64,000 bases of DNA from Bacillus sp. NTK071. Its GTDB lineage: Bacteria > Bacillota > Bacilli > Bacillales > Guptibacillaceae. The notes under the pieces are model-generated. The model was not told where the DNA came from and did no database searches. It was given only the letters and a program-made list of their open reading frames with translations. Each line of letters opens with the position of its first letter. Positions within the stretch are counted from its first letter, which is position 1. Position numbers and translations under genes: made by a program. Where the stretch lies: assembly GCF_017303315.1 (NCBI RefSeq), contig NZ_JAFKOI010000015.1, forward strand, positions 1 through 64,000, in the 5' to 3' direction. Of the stretch, positions 41,331 to 50,122 are shown piece by piece.

Positions 41331-41347
41331 AAGCGTTTCAAACGCTT
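41331..41347 (+). promoter_or_regulatory. Operator-like dyad upstream of the bacteriocin gene
   Basis: AAGCGTTT-C-AAACGCTT is a perfect 17-base dyad, 54 bases upstream of a TATAAT. It has some likeness to catabolite-response elements but misses two defined positions; a bacteriocin-specific regulator is equally possible. Confidence 0.45.
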
Positions 41348-41515
41348 AAAACGAGCAAAAAGTCACTTCATTTCCCAATACCCAAATGGAAGATAAGCTG
41401 TATAATGTAAAGAGTGAGTTGGTCATATTACATAATTTAACAATATTACCAATTCTAAATACCGCTGTATTGTTCGGTACCAACACTATGGTGGTTATAA
41501 AAATGAGGGAGTTGA

Positions 41516-41893
41516 ATGAAGATGTCTTTAAGAAAATTTGTAGCAGGAGCAGCAATGGCTGGCGTTATGGTTGCCTCATCTGCAAGTGTAACGGAAGCTG
41601 CAGGAAAAGATAAAGCGACTAGTGGATCAGTGGATTTAACGAATTCAGAAGTAACCCCTTTTACAACAGCTAATGTTGGTGGTGGCACATGGTCTTACGG
41701 AACGGACTACGTCTTTCCGCTAAGCAAGAAAGTCTATTCCAACTACTATCATGGATCTAAAGTTCATTCTTCAACAAGTCAAATTGGTACGCTCGTTAAT
41801 AAAAGCGGGAAAATTAAGGCTGGCTCAACTTCCTATTCCGATGCAAAAGGCGGAAGTGGCGATTCAACACACGCATACTGGAATACTTATTAA
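41516..41893 (+). CDS. Lactococcin-972-family bacteriocin precursor
   Basis: 125 residues. Signal peptide: KMSLRKF, hydrophobic core AGAAMAGVMVASSASV, cleavage near TEA-A (28/29). The mature core begins VGGGTWSYG (about 54) and has the family's repeated Tyr/His/Trp pattern: KKVYSNYYHGSKVHSSTSQIG ... HAYWNT at the end. Lactococcin 972 binds lipid II and blocks septum formation. Unlike the classical precursor, about 25 residues (AGKDKATSGSVDLTNSEVTPFTTA) lie between the signal cleavage and the core, suggesting a further propeptide. Two ATGs (41516, 41522) are possible; GAGGGAG lies just upstream. Confidence 0.86.
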   Translation: MKMSLRKFVAGAAMAGVMVASSASVTEAAGKDKATSGSVDLTNSEVTPFTTANVGGGTWSYGTDYVFPLSKKVYSNYYHGSKVHSSTSQIGTLVNKSGKIKAGSTSYSDAKGGSGDSTHAYWNTY

Positions 41894-41908
41894 TAGAGTA
41901 GCATAGCA

Positions 41909-41952
41909 GGAGGCCGTCCCAGAGGGGAGAACCTAATGGGGCAGCCTCTTTT
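41909..41952 (+). promoter_or_regulatory. Imperfect hairpin between bacteriocin and transporter genes
   Basis: GGAGGC-CGTCCC pairs with GGGG-CAGCCTC around a 17-base loop, then CTTTTGTCTT. It looks like a leaky terminator that would let the bacteriocin be made in excess over the transporter. Confidence 0.55.
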
Positions 41953-42007
41953 GTCTTGATTTTATTCATGAGAAACCGACATAGCTTTTTCGGATAGCAC
42001 AATTGGA

Positions 42008-44221
42008 ATGGAGTTGTTGAAAGTGAAGAAGGTGTTAGTTCTGTTCCTTCTCATGACATATTTCTTGTCGATGGTGATTTCATATAAAGTGACAGACAAC
42101 GAGCAACTTGAAAACGTACAAAATGTTGAAAACGAAATAGCGCAGCGGTTTGTTATACCAGGTAACACGGCGATTGCTAATCCTGAGGAAGTATATCCTG
42201 TGTTGGAAAGTGTGGCTAATAAGCTCCAAGTCAATCTTTTTAGACCTATGTTTACATATCAAGATGAAGGCGTTGATATTTCAAAATATCTCCTACTAAC
42301 ATCGCGTACTACTTTTTATGATTCTTTCACGTTAACGAACGGGGAAGCACTTAGTAAAAAGGAAACCCAGTCGGGCGTGCACTATTTATCTACCCGTAAT
42401 TCCGAAGACCCAAATCAAATTGGGACGATTAAAGATTTTGGAGGTAATGATGAGATAACAATCAAACCTCTTGCTGAATCTTATAACTCTTTACCTGTTG
42501 ATGGCTATTATTATGTAGAGGCGGCTGATCAGGTATCTTATGACGAATTCTATCTTCTTTTATCAGAAGAATTAAATAAGCAATTTCAAAGTTCTTTTAC
42601 ACCTGAAGAGTTTAAAGATGCATCTACACCAGAAGCATTCTCTAAGTCATCCTTGGATTACTTGAATTACATAACCTACATTGTCTTCTTATTTATCTTG
42701 CTTTTCTTACTTTATTACATTTTTAGTAATGCAAAGCAAATAGGCGTGATGAAGTTACATGGAATATCAAATTTACGCATTTGGTTTACTAGTATAGGAA
42801 AGATTCTTGTGATTACTTTTGTAATATCAATTCTTATCTCGCTTGTTACTTCGTTGCTTATAGAAGGGATGAACAAAATGTTCATTTCTAATCTACTAGT
42901 GCAGCAAGCTAAGACCTTTGGTGTGTTTATCTTACTGTCTCTCATTGGTTTCTTCTATATTGCAACAATTAAAGTCAACCAAATAATCAAGAATCGTAAA
43001 GATACAAAGGGTATTTTTGTGTTCAATTATGTATTGAAAATCGCTTGTACGATAGGCGTATTGCTGATGATCAGCTCGATCATAGAGCAATATGCTACTG
43101 TGAGTGAAAAACAACACATGTTAGATAATTGGGAGATTAGTAAAGAATACGGGTTATTCTATCCTTTCGAGGTCGGATTTGATACAGATGAAGTAACTGA
43201 AGGTTTACCGCGAACGACGCTCGCTATGAATAAGGAGCTGTACCCGATTCTAAATGAAATGGGCTCTGTTCTCATCAATGCTCGTAGTTATGAGGAACAA
43301 GCCTTAACATTAGATAGTAACTTCACAGGGATTCGCTCAATTACAATAAATCCTAATTATCTAAACGAATTTAGAGTTAACGATACAGCGAATAAACCGG
43401 TAACCATTGAAGAGAGTGAAACGAATTGGATACTCCTTGTCCCTAATCAATATCGAGACAAAGAGAACGAAATCGTGAAGTACTTTACAGATCAGCGAAA
43501 GCAAGATCGTGAATATGGAAAGAAATATCTTGGTGAAACAGCTCCTCCCGTCATTCAAAACCAGGCAGTTCAGATTGTCTGGTTAGCGAGTAATCAGGAA
43601 ATTTTCAGCTTTAACCCTGAGGTATTTAAAAACGAGAAAAATGTGATTGTAGATCCTATTATTCAAGTAATAACAGAAGGGAATAGCCTTGCGAGTGATC
43701 GGGATTCAATACTCGGAAACGGTGGGACAGATCCATTAAAGATCAAGTTGCTTCAAGGTGATCCTGCTGCAACGTATGAAACGTTAGCACCTGAACTCAG
43801 TAGGCTCAACTTAGATGATAATCTTAAGCATCTAGTGAATGTAAATCAGCTTGTACTCGAGGAAATATACGACCTGAAGCAAGAAATAAAGATGCTGATG
43901 TCTATTGGATTACTATTATTCTTTGGGTTATTATTTCTGATCATCCAAAGCTTACTTGTTCACTTCAATCAAAATGAACAAAAATACACGATTTATCGTT
44001 TGTTTGGAATTGGTTTCATTAGGACATATCAATCTTACTTGCTTATTTTGCTTCTGACTTGGGTTTTGCAATATAGTGTGATGTTAGTAATTAAGAAGGA
44101 CGTCCAGTTTGATTTTGTCGTTGTTATGACTATTCTTATGTTCATCGAGTTCTGCGCATCTATTGTGACGGTGCTCATTCTTGAGAGTAGAAATAAAGTG
44201 CGCGTCTTAAAAGGGGGCTGA
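42008..44221 (+). CDS. Bacteriocin-associated integral membrane protein (DUF1430 type)
   Basis: 737 residues. Helices at about 7-26, 218-240, 263-285, 306-325, 345-363, 636-655, 677-695 and 701-727, with large outside loops between 27-217 and 365-635. The FtsX/MacB-like layout and the position between a lactococcin-972 gene and an ABC ATPase identify it as the permease of the 972-type cassette (DUF1430). It is thought to give export or self-immunity. ATG 42008 has a poor ribosome binding site; a GTG at 42023 with GGAG 9 bases upstream is a good alternative. The ABC gene follows after 7 bases. Confidence 0.85.
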   Translation: MELLKVKKVLVLFLLMTYFLSMVISYKVTDNEQLENVQNVENEIAQRFVIPGNTAIANPEEVYPVLESVANKLQVNLFRPMFTYQDEGVDISKYLLLTSRTTFYDSFTLTNGEALSKKETQSGVHYLSTRNSEDPNQIGTIKDFGGNDEITIKPLAESYNSLPVDGYYYVEAADQVSYDEFYLLLSEELNKQFQSSFTPEEFKDASTPEAFSKSSLDYLNYITYIVFLFILLFLLYYIFSNAKQIGVMKLHGISNLRIWFTSIGKILVITFVISILISLVTSLLIEGMNKMFISNLLVQQAKTFGVFILLSLIGFFYIATIKVNQIIKNRKDTKGIFVFNYVLKIACTIGVLLMISSIIEQYATVSEKQHMLDNWEISKEYGLFYPFEVGFDTDEVTEGLPRTTLAMNKELYPILNEMGSVLINARSYEEQALTLDSNFTGIRSITINPNYLNEFRVNDTANKPVTIEESETNWILLVPNQYRDKENEIVKYFTDQRKQDREYGKKYLGETAPPVIQNQAVQIVWLASNQEIFSFNPEVFKNEKNVIVDPIIQVITEGNSLASDRDSILGNGGTDPLKIKLLQGDPAATYETLAPELSRLNLDDNLKHLVNVNQLVLEEIYDLKQEIKMLMSIGLLLFFGLLFLIIQSLLVHFNQNEQKYTIYRLFGIGFIRTYQSYLLILLLTWVLQYSVMLVIKKDVQFDFVVVMTILMFIEFCASIVTVLILESRNKVRVLKGG

Positions 44222-44228
44222 TTAGCAT

Positions 44229-44894
44229 ATGGAAATCGTTTGCGAGCTTTCGAATGTGACTAAGAGCTACAAGAATCATGTCGTGATTAGAGATTTAAGT
44301 ATGACTGTCGAAAGAGATGAAATGCTTGCGATTACAGGGAAAAGCGGTACAGGGAAAACAACCTTACTCAATATGATTGGCATGCTTGAGAAACAAGACG
44401 AAGGTAGAATTACTGTTCTTGGAAAGGACTATCCACTGAGCGGATCACAAAGGAACTTCGTACTCCGTGAGAAAATTTCCTATTTGTTTCAAAATTACGC
44501 ACTCATTGAGAATGCGACGATCAATGATAATTTAGACATTCCGCTTCTTTATTCAAAGAAATCAAAATCGGAGAAGCAGAAGGTAAAAAAAGAAGTGCTG
44601 GAGAGAGTGGGCTTAGATCTTTCACTTAAACAAAATATCCATGAGTTATCAGGAGGGGAACAGCAACGTGTCGCGATAGCGAGGCTGCTTCTTAAACCAG
44701 GAGAGTTGCTTCTAGCAGATGAACCAACTGGCTCACTCGATGCTAAGAATCGTGATGAAATTATGAGTCTACTAAAAGAGATTAATAACGAAGGACAAAC
44801 CGTTATTATTGTGACACATGATCCTGCGGTCACACAGTATTGTGATCGCATAGTTGATTTATCTCATAGTGAGGTGAATACTAACAGTGATTAG
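44229..44894 (+). CDS. ABC transporter ATPase of the lactococcin-972 cassette
   Basis: 221 residues. Walker A GKSGTGKT (37-44), Q-loop SYLFQNYALI, signature LSGGEQQR (about 137-144), Walker B LLLADEPTGSLD and the H-loop VTHD. It belongs to the MacB/LolD-like group used with FtsX-type permeases. It pairs with the DUF1430 protein upstream. The last 8 bases overlap the start of the subtilase gene, so the three genes form one transcript. Confidence 0.88.
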   Translation: MEIVCELSNVTKSYKNHVVIRDLSMTVERDEMLAITGKSGTGKTTLLNMIGMLEKQDEGRITVLGKDYPLSGSQRNFVLREKISYLFQNYALIENATINDNLDIPLLYSKKSKSEKQKVKKEVLERVGLDLSLKQNIHELSGGEQQRVAIARLLLKPGELLLADEPTGSLDAKNRDEIMSLLKEINNEGQTVIIVTHDPAVTQYCDRIVDLSHSEVNTNSD

Positions 44895-45996
44895 CAAATT
44901 AGTGAAGGTCCTACTTGTATTTGTATTTGTAGCTTGCTTATCTCCAACATCAATTGGAGCTATGGAAAGTCCGAAAAAGCAGGTAATTGTTCTATTTAAG
45001 GATGCAATTGATCAAAGCTTAGTTGAAAAAGTAAACGGTGAGATTCTAACAGAATATGAATTTGTTCCTGCTTTAGTTGCGTCTCTATCAGAACAAGGGA
45101 TCGATAAACTACAAAGCAATCCGAACATACTAGCAGTTGAGCGTGATGTTCATGTCACGAATCACAGCAAACAGGTAGTAGATTGGGGTGTAACGAGTAC
45201 GAATGCACCACTTGCCTGGCAGTCTGGATTAACAGGATCTGGCATAGACGTTGCGGTCATTGATTCAGGGATTTCTAATCATAAGGATCTTGTGATTTCT
45301 GGTGGGGTGTCCTATGTATCAGGGTCAGACTACACAGATGATCCTTATGGTCATGGCACGCATATTGCTGGAATTATTGCCGCAAGAAATAACGAGCATG
45401 GAGTTGTTGGCATAGCGCCAGAAGCTAGTCTCTACGCAGTGAAAGTATTAGATGATGAGGGTATTGGTAGTCTTTCAAACGTTCTATTAGGGATCGATTG
45501 GGCTATTCGTCATGACATGGATATTGTTAATTTAAGCTTAGGAGTCAATCTTCCAACACAAGCGTTGGAGGAAATCCTTGATGAAGCGTATAAACAAGGT
45601 ATCCTGCTCGTAGCTGCCGCAGGAAACAGTGGGACTGCGGATACGAGTGAGGACACAGTCCAATATCCAGCGCGGTACGAATCGGTTATTGCGGTGTCTT
45701 CAACGAATGAGATTGGCGAGAGAGATGGATTTTCTTCAACTGGAGAATCAATTGAAGTATCTGCACCTGGCGTGAATATCACGAGTACATTTTCTAAGAA
45801 TAAGTATCAAACAAGGACAGGGACGTCAATGGCAGCAGGTTACGTTACAGGAGATTTAGCATTGTTGAAACAGCTGTATCCCCACTTAACAAATGTCGAG
45901 CTTCGAAAAGTGTTGCACAAACATGTGCTTGATTTGGGGGTACCTGGTAAAGATTCATTATTTGGTTATGGGTTCATTCAAGCGCCAAGTAACTAG
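44887..45996 (+). CDS. Secreted subtilisin-like protease overlapping the bacteriocin ABC gene
   Basis: 369 residues from GTG 44887. Signal peptide to about IGAME (26). An I9-type propeptide (about 32-95; VIVLFKDAIDQSLVEKVNGEI ... ILAVERDVHV). S8 catalytic triad: D126 (VIDSG), H156 (YGHGTH), S314 (GTSMAA), oxyanion N247 (AAGNSG). The usual GTSMAAPHV is GTSMAAGYV here. Its start codon lies inside the ABC gene (8-base overlap), so it is translated with the bacteriocin transporter. It may process the extra propeptide of the bacteriocin, or trim the producing cell's wall proteins; both are inference. No other subtilase sits nearby. Confidence 0.87.
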   Translation: MISKLVKVLLVFVFVACLSPTSIGAMESPKKQVIVLFKDAIDQSLVEKVNGEILTEYEFVPALVASLSEQGIDKLQSNPNILAVERDVHVTNHSKQVVDWGVTSTNAPLAWQSGLTGSGIDVAVIDSGISNHKDLVISGGVSYVSGSDYTDDPYGHGTHIAGIIAARNNEHGVVGIAPEASLYAVKVLDDEGIGSLSNVLLGIDWAIRHDMDIVNLSLGVNLPTQALEEILDEAYKQGILLVAAAGNSGTADTSEDTVQYPARYESVIAVSSTNEIGERDGFSSTGESIEVSAPGVNITSTFSKNKYQTRTGTSMAAGYVTGDLALLKQLYPHLTNVELRKVLHKHVLDLGVPGKDSLFGYGFIQAPSN

Positions 45997-46005
45997 TCAG
46001 AAAAG

Positions 46006-46054
46006 CATCTCTTTTGGTTTGTGAAGACCCTAAACCAAATAGAGGTGTTTTTTC
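46006..46054 (+). terminator. Terminator of the bacteriocin-subtilase operon
   Basis: CATCTCTTTTGGTTT pairs with AAACCAAATAGAGGTG (one G-U, one bulge), followed by TTTTTTTC. Confidence 0.85.
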
Positions 46055-46142
46055 ATTTTTTTCCATATAACAGCGGTGTATGTGATATTCTAATAGAAGA
46101 GAATTTTCAGAAATTATAAGGTATATAGGAGGGCTTTTTTAC

Positions 46143-46928
46143 ATGGATACAACACTACATAACAGCAATGCATGGGATCAGAAGGTAGAAGAAGGCGCGA
46201 GATACACGCAATCGGTAAGTAAGGAAACAATAGAGGAGAGCAAAAAGGGGAACTGGTCTATTTCAGTAACGACTGAAAAGCCAGTGCCTAGAGAATGGTT
46301 TCCAGCAAATTTGAAAGGCGTGAAGGTGCTTTGTCTCGCATCTGGAGGTGGTCAGCAGGGACCAGTTCTCGCAGCGGCAGGCGCTGATGTTACGGTAACG
46401 GACATTTCAATGAAACAGTTAGAGCAAGATGAATTAGTTGCAAAACGTGATGGGTTAAAGCTTAAAACGGTGCAGGCTGATATGACAGATCTTAAAGATT
46501 TTGATGACGAATCTTTTGATCTTGTTGTTAATCCGGTATCCAATGTATTCGTACAAGATGTTGCGTCAGTTTGGAAAGAAGCGTCAAGAGTTTTGAAGAA
46601 CAATGGTGTACTCATATCTGGTTCTACGAATCCGCTTCTTTTTATTTTCGATGACATTGAGGAACAAAAAGGCGTTCTAAGTGTGAAACATGCTGTGCCT
46701 TCATCAACATTAGATTACTTGACAGATGAAGAAACAGAAGCGCATCTCAAAGCTAATCAAACGATTGAATATGCTCATACGTTGGAGGAGCTTATTCAAG
46801 GACAAATGAATGCCGGTTTCTTGATCTCAGGCTTCTATGAAGATGATTTCGGTGGATCAAGAATTCTTGATCAGTATATCAAAACCTTTATTGCAACAAG
46901 AGCGGTTAAGATGAGTCCGAAGGCATAA
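46143..46928 (+). CDS. Class I SAM-dependent methyltransferase
   Basis: 261 residues. SAM site: VLCLASGGGQQGPVLAAAGADVTVTDIS (about 62-89, motif I with acidic VTD at the end of strand 2), then ADMTDLKDFDDESFDLVVNPVSNVFVQDV and VLKNNGVLISGSTNP. It matches the small-molecule methyltransferase group; the acceptor is unknown. AGGAGGG lies 9-15 bases before the ATG. Monocistronic, with its own terminator shared with the SgrR-like gene. Confidence 0.82.
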   Translation: MDTTLHNSNAWDQKVEEGARYTQSVSKETIEESKKGNWSISVTTEKPVPREWFPANLKGVKVLCLASGGGQQGPVLAAAGADVTVTDISMKQLEQDELVAKRDGLKLKTVQADMTDLKDFDDESFDLVVNPVSNVFVQDVASVWKEASRVLKNNGVLISGSTNPLLFIFDDIEEQKGVLSVKHAVPSSTLDYLTDEETEAHLKANQTIEYAHTLEELIQGQMNAGFLISGFYEDDFGGSRILDQYIKTFIATRAVKMSPKA

Positions 46929-46936
46929 CGAGAATC

Positions 46937-46976
46937 GAAAGCGCGAAGAGATGTTACTCTCCCTACGCGCTTTTTC
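46937..46976. terminator. Bidirectional terminator between methyltransferase and SgrR-like genes
   Basis: AAAGCGCG (46937-46944) pairs with CGCGCTTT (46965-46972), then TTC; A-run on the other side. Confidence 0.75.
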
Positions 46977-48709
46977 TAATGGGGAATCCATAATTTCTTA
47001 AGGTCAATATGGCCAAATGACTGAAATTCAACGTCTTTAATGAGTGGATGAAACGTTCTTGTCTTGAGAGGGTGGTGTTGGAAGATTAATAAATTCTCAC
47101 ATCGTATTTTTTCTTCAATTCTATCCATGAGAGTCTCTCTATCTTTTGCCGTGGAGCTTGCCTTCACAAGCTCCAGCTGGTGATCTATCCAATTGATTGC
47201 TTGTTCAGGAAACATGCGCCGGAACAGTAGTGTCTCGTTATAGAACGCACCCAAAAAGGAAAGGTGAGAATCAAGGGAAGATACTTCTCCCATGAAAATC
47301 AGGTCCGCCTCATGATCCATTTTACGTTCAACAAACTCGTCTAACGAAAAGGATGTGGACTTCATCCTAATGCCATACATCTTAGCTCTTTCCACAAACC
47401 AGTCTGCTTCTTGTTTTGCTTTAGTGAAATCAAGGTGATAGAGTTGTAACGTTTCTCCTTGATAAGATGATTGCTGGAGTAAAGGTTTAATGTTTTGAGC
47501 ATTCTTCGGTTGGTGAGAAGATCTTGAATAGTGAAAGCTACTCGCTTCAATCCAATTCTCCCAATTTAGTTCTCTTGCCATCCTTTCCATATCAAGAAGT
47601 TGGTAAATAGCCGCTCGAAAGATATGATCACATACAACATTCTTCTTTTTATCATTAAAGATTAAATACCGAAATCCTGATTCAATTTCTTGCTTCTGTA
47701 GTGGCTTTGTAAGTCCGTCATCATCCGATTCAACTGTATAATTGACGAGATCTGCTATTTCTTGTGAGACAACATAGAAATGAATTTCATCTAAAAGCGG
47801 TCGGTCTCTAAAGTAGCGATCAAAAGCAGCAAGGACAAGTTTATTATTCTTTCTCTCTTTTAGATAAAAAGGGCCAGTTCCAATCCAGTCTTCCTCATGA
47901 AATGGAATGTCTGCAGGCAGAATGCAAAGGTTTGGAGATGCCATATACCTTAAGAAGAAGGGGTTGGGATGATTGAGCGTAAACGCGATTTTGTAACGAT
48001 TCACGCACTCAACATGGTCAATCCCACTTGTTAACCATGAGAAAGAGGCAGGTCCTTTCTTTACACGATTAATCGTTGCTTCCACATCTTTACTGGTCAG
48101 TTCTTTGCCGTGATGAAATTGAACGCCTTTTCTTAAGTAAAAGATCCACTTATGTCCTTTTTCCCTCGTCTCATAATGATGAGCGAGGTGAGGGGTGACG
48201 GTGTCTGTTGTAGGGTCATACTTCATTAGCGAATCACCGAGCTGTTCGATAACATGTGCTTCGAATGCAATGGCTACTTTAAGCGGATTGAGAGTTGTCA
48301 CAGGTCTTGAAATAAAGGAACGAAGTACGTCGCTAGAAGAGGCATCTTCCTGGTAACCGAAAAGCCTGCGAATGTCCTGAGAAGATTTCGCAATCCATGA
48401 CTGTGGGATCGGCAATCTTAAAATGTGTGCAGCTAAATCCAATTGCTCATTTTCAAGACACTCTTTCACATAGGATTCAACTTCAGTTTGGAAAGAAGTA
48501 GGGAAAGTAATCATTGAAAGATTTCCCCTACCTTTGCCAGGTATGTAGGTTAGCCACTGCTTTTCTACAAGGCTGTTTAAAATTCGTTTCGCATTTTTCA
48601 CAGATGTATACCAGAGTTCTGCAACCTCTGATAATTTAAACGAGATCTTACAGGCTGTTTCTCGTTCATACATATACGCTCTTAGCGTAAAATAACGTTC
48701 GCTTTGAAT
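46976..48709 (-). CDS. SgrR-type regulator: HTH plus solute-binding domain, probable AUU start
   Basis: About 577 residues. The first 70 (SERYFTLRAYMYERETACKISFKLSEVAELWYTSVKNAKRILNSLVEKQWLTYIPGKGRGNLSMITF) are a winged helix like SgrR_N; the rest is an SBP_bac_5 solute-binding fold (GKHWIFYLRKGVQFHHGKELTSKDVEATINRV...). It probably senses a solute and regulates the divergent MFS gene. On the minus strand AGGAGG (48717-48722) is followed after 7 bases by ATT (48707-48709), in frame; an upstream ATG (48841) overlaps the MFS gene start and an internal ATG (48671-48673) would cut into the domain. So an AUU start is the best reading. Confidence 0.78.
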   Translation of the reverse strand: MQSERYFTLRAYMYERETACKISFKLSEVAELWYTSVKNAKRILNSLVEKQWLTYIPGKGRGNLSMITFPTSFQTEVESYVKECLENEQLDLAAHILRLPIPQSWIAKSSQDIRRLFGYQEDASSSDVLRSFISRPVTTLNPLKVAIAFEAHVIEQLGDSLMKYDPTTDTVTPHLAHHYETREKGHKWIFYLRKGVQFHHGKELTSKDVEATINRVKKGPASFSWLTSGIDHVECVNRYKIAFTLNHPNPFFLRYMASPNLCILPADIPFHEEDWIGTGPFYLKERKNNKLVLAAFDRYFRDRPLLDEIHFYVVSQEIADLVNYTVESDDDGLTKPLQKQEIESGFRYLIFNDKKKNVVCDHIFRAAIYQLLDMERMARELNWENWIEASSFHYSRSSHQPKNAQNIKPLLQQSSYQGETLQLYHLDFTKAKQEADWFVERAKMYGIRMKSTSFSLDEFVERKMDHEADLIFMGEVSSLDSHLSFLGAFYNETLLFRRMFPEQAINWIDHQLELVKASSTAKDRETLMDRIEEKIRCENLLIFQHHPLKTRTFHPLIKDVEFQSFGHIDLKKLWIPH

Positions 48710-48722
48710 AGAAACACCTCCT

Positions 48723-48768
48723 AAAAGGGGACAAGATTTCTTAGATTGTACCCTTTTTAACCCCTTTT
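48723..48768. promoter_or_regulatory. Inverted AAAAGGGG sequences in the SgrR/MFS control region
   Basis: AAAAGGGG at 48723-48730 is inverted as CCCCTTTT at 48761-48768, with a second CCCTTTTT at 48751-48758. Between the divergent starts, this is a likely operator for the SgrR-like protein. Confidence 0.4.
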
Positions 48769-48803
48769 GGAAAGATGATAATAAAGGGGAAGGAGGGATG
48801 ATG

Positions 48804-50063
48804 ATGTTCCGCACACTACATCCAAATATTAAAATACGCATTTATACCTCATTTCTCAGTCGTATTGTGGGTTCAGCCATATTCCCGTTTATGGCGATTT
48901 ATTTTACAACAAGAATGAATGCTTCAATTGCAGGAGTACTTGTAGTAAGTCAGGTTTTCATTCAATTCATAACAGGGCTATACGGTGGCCATTTGGCCGA
49001 TCTGGTTGGAAGAAAGCGATTAATGGTAGCGGGTGAAGTGATTAAAGTAGGGGCCTTTATTGGGATGTTGCTAGCCAATTCACCATGGTATGAATCAGCT
49101 TTGCTTACATATGTGATGATGCTTCTTGTTGGTGTCTCGGGTGGGCTCGTTAACCCTGCTGCAGAAGCGATGTTAATCGATGTTAGTACGAAAGAAACGA
49201 GGTCATTTATGTACGCCGTCAACTACTGGGCGGTTAATCTCTCCATTATGATTGGACTAAGCATCGGGGGTTGGTTTTTCGAAGATTATTTATTCGAACT
49301 CCTTATTGTTCTTATGGCACTTAGCCTTCTTACGCTATGGATGACAGTAACGTTTATTATCGATACCTATGTTGTAACTTCGGAGAAATCTCGTGGCCAA
49401 TATGGACTCAAGCCACTGCTCACGAGCTATGGCTTAGTTTGTAAAGATCTTTCATTTCTAGCCTTCACACTTGGAGGCGTTGCGATCTTAGCTATTGAAT
49501 TCCAACGTAATAACTATATTTCCGTTCGACTTGAGCGAGACATACAGCCAATGATGGTGGATTTCTTAGGCTTGTATGCATTCCAACTCGATGGCATTAA
49601 GCTGTTAAGTCTTCTTACGGTTACGAACACATTGATCATCGTCCTATTTACAGCAATCGTATCCAGATGGATTAAAAGGAAAGATGAACAGCCGCTGATG
49701 TATGTTGGATTTATTCTTTTTGGTGCTGGATATGCATTTATGGCATTTAGTACGCACCTTCCCGGACTTTTTCTAGCCGTTGTCGTCCTATCGATCGGAG
49801 AACTTCTCTACGTTCCAACAAGGCAAGCGATGCTAGCAGAAGTCGTTGACGATAGTCGAAGAGGAGCATATATGGCCTTTAACGGTCTCGTTTTTCAATT
49901 AGGTAAAATGCTTGGTGGACTGGGATTAATTATAGGAAACATTATCGGAGGAGTTGGAATGAGCGTTCTTTATCTCCTTCTCGTCTGCGCTGGGATTTTC
50001 TTTACAAGATTTGCTCTTCATCGGCATAAGAGTCATGTAGCGAATACAGTGGAAGTTCATTAA
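48804..50063 (+). CDS. MFS transporter (DHA1-like, 12 helices)
   Basis: 419 residues from the third of three ATGs (48804), 7 bases after AGGAGG. About twelve helices; YGGHLADLVGRKRLMVAGE is motif A (G-x-x-x-D-x-x-G-R-K/R), and RQAMLAEVVDDSRRGAYMAFNGLVFQLGKMLGG lies in the second half. It resembles MdtH-type drug exporters. The divergent SgrR-like regulator suggests solute-induced expression. No downstream partner. Confidence 0.84.
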   Translation: MFRTLHPNIKIRIYTSFLSRIVGSAIFPFMAIYFTTRMNASIAGVLVVSQVFIQFITGLYGGHLADLVGRKRLMVAGEVIKVGAFIGMLLANSPWYESALLTYVMMLLVGVSGGLVNPAAEAMLIDVSTKETRSFMYAVNYWAVNLSIMIGLSIGGWFFEDYLFELLIVLMALSLLTLWMTVTFIIDTYVVTSEKSRGQYGLKPLLTSYGLVCKDLSFLAFTLGGVAILAIEFQRNNYISVRLERDIQPMMVDFLGLYAFQLDGIKLLSLLTVTNTLIIVLFTAIVSRWIKRKDEQPLMYVGFILFGAGYAFMAFSTHLPGLFLAVVVLSIGELLYVPTRQAMLAEVVDDSRRGAYMAFNGLVFQLGKMLGGLGLIIGNIIGGVGMSVLYLLLVCAGIFFTRFALHRHKSHVANTVEVH

Positions 50064-50122
50064 AGATGTATCTGTGAAGAGATTGCGAAACAAATAGTAT
50101 AAACATCCAGGGGGAATGACAG

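Larger units (their letters stand above)
41208..41515. other. Control region of the bacteriocin cassette
   Basis: 308 bases containing the MFS terminator (41215-41244), a 17-base dyad (41331-41347) and a TATAAT at 41401-41406 that could be the -10 of the bacteriocin promoter, with a poor -35. The first 80 bases after the terminator carry no feature I recognise. Confidence 0.5.

Noticed and set aside
41331-41347. The dyad as a CcpA cre site
   Set aside because: Two of the defined cre positions mismatch; kept only as an unnamed dyad.
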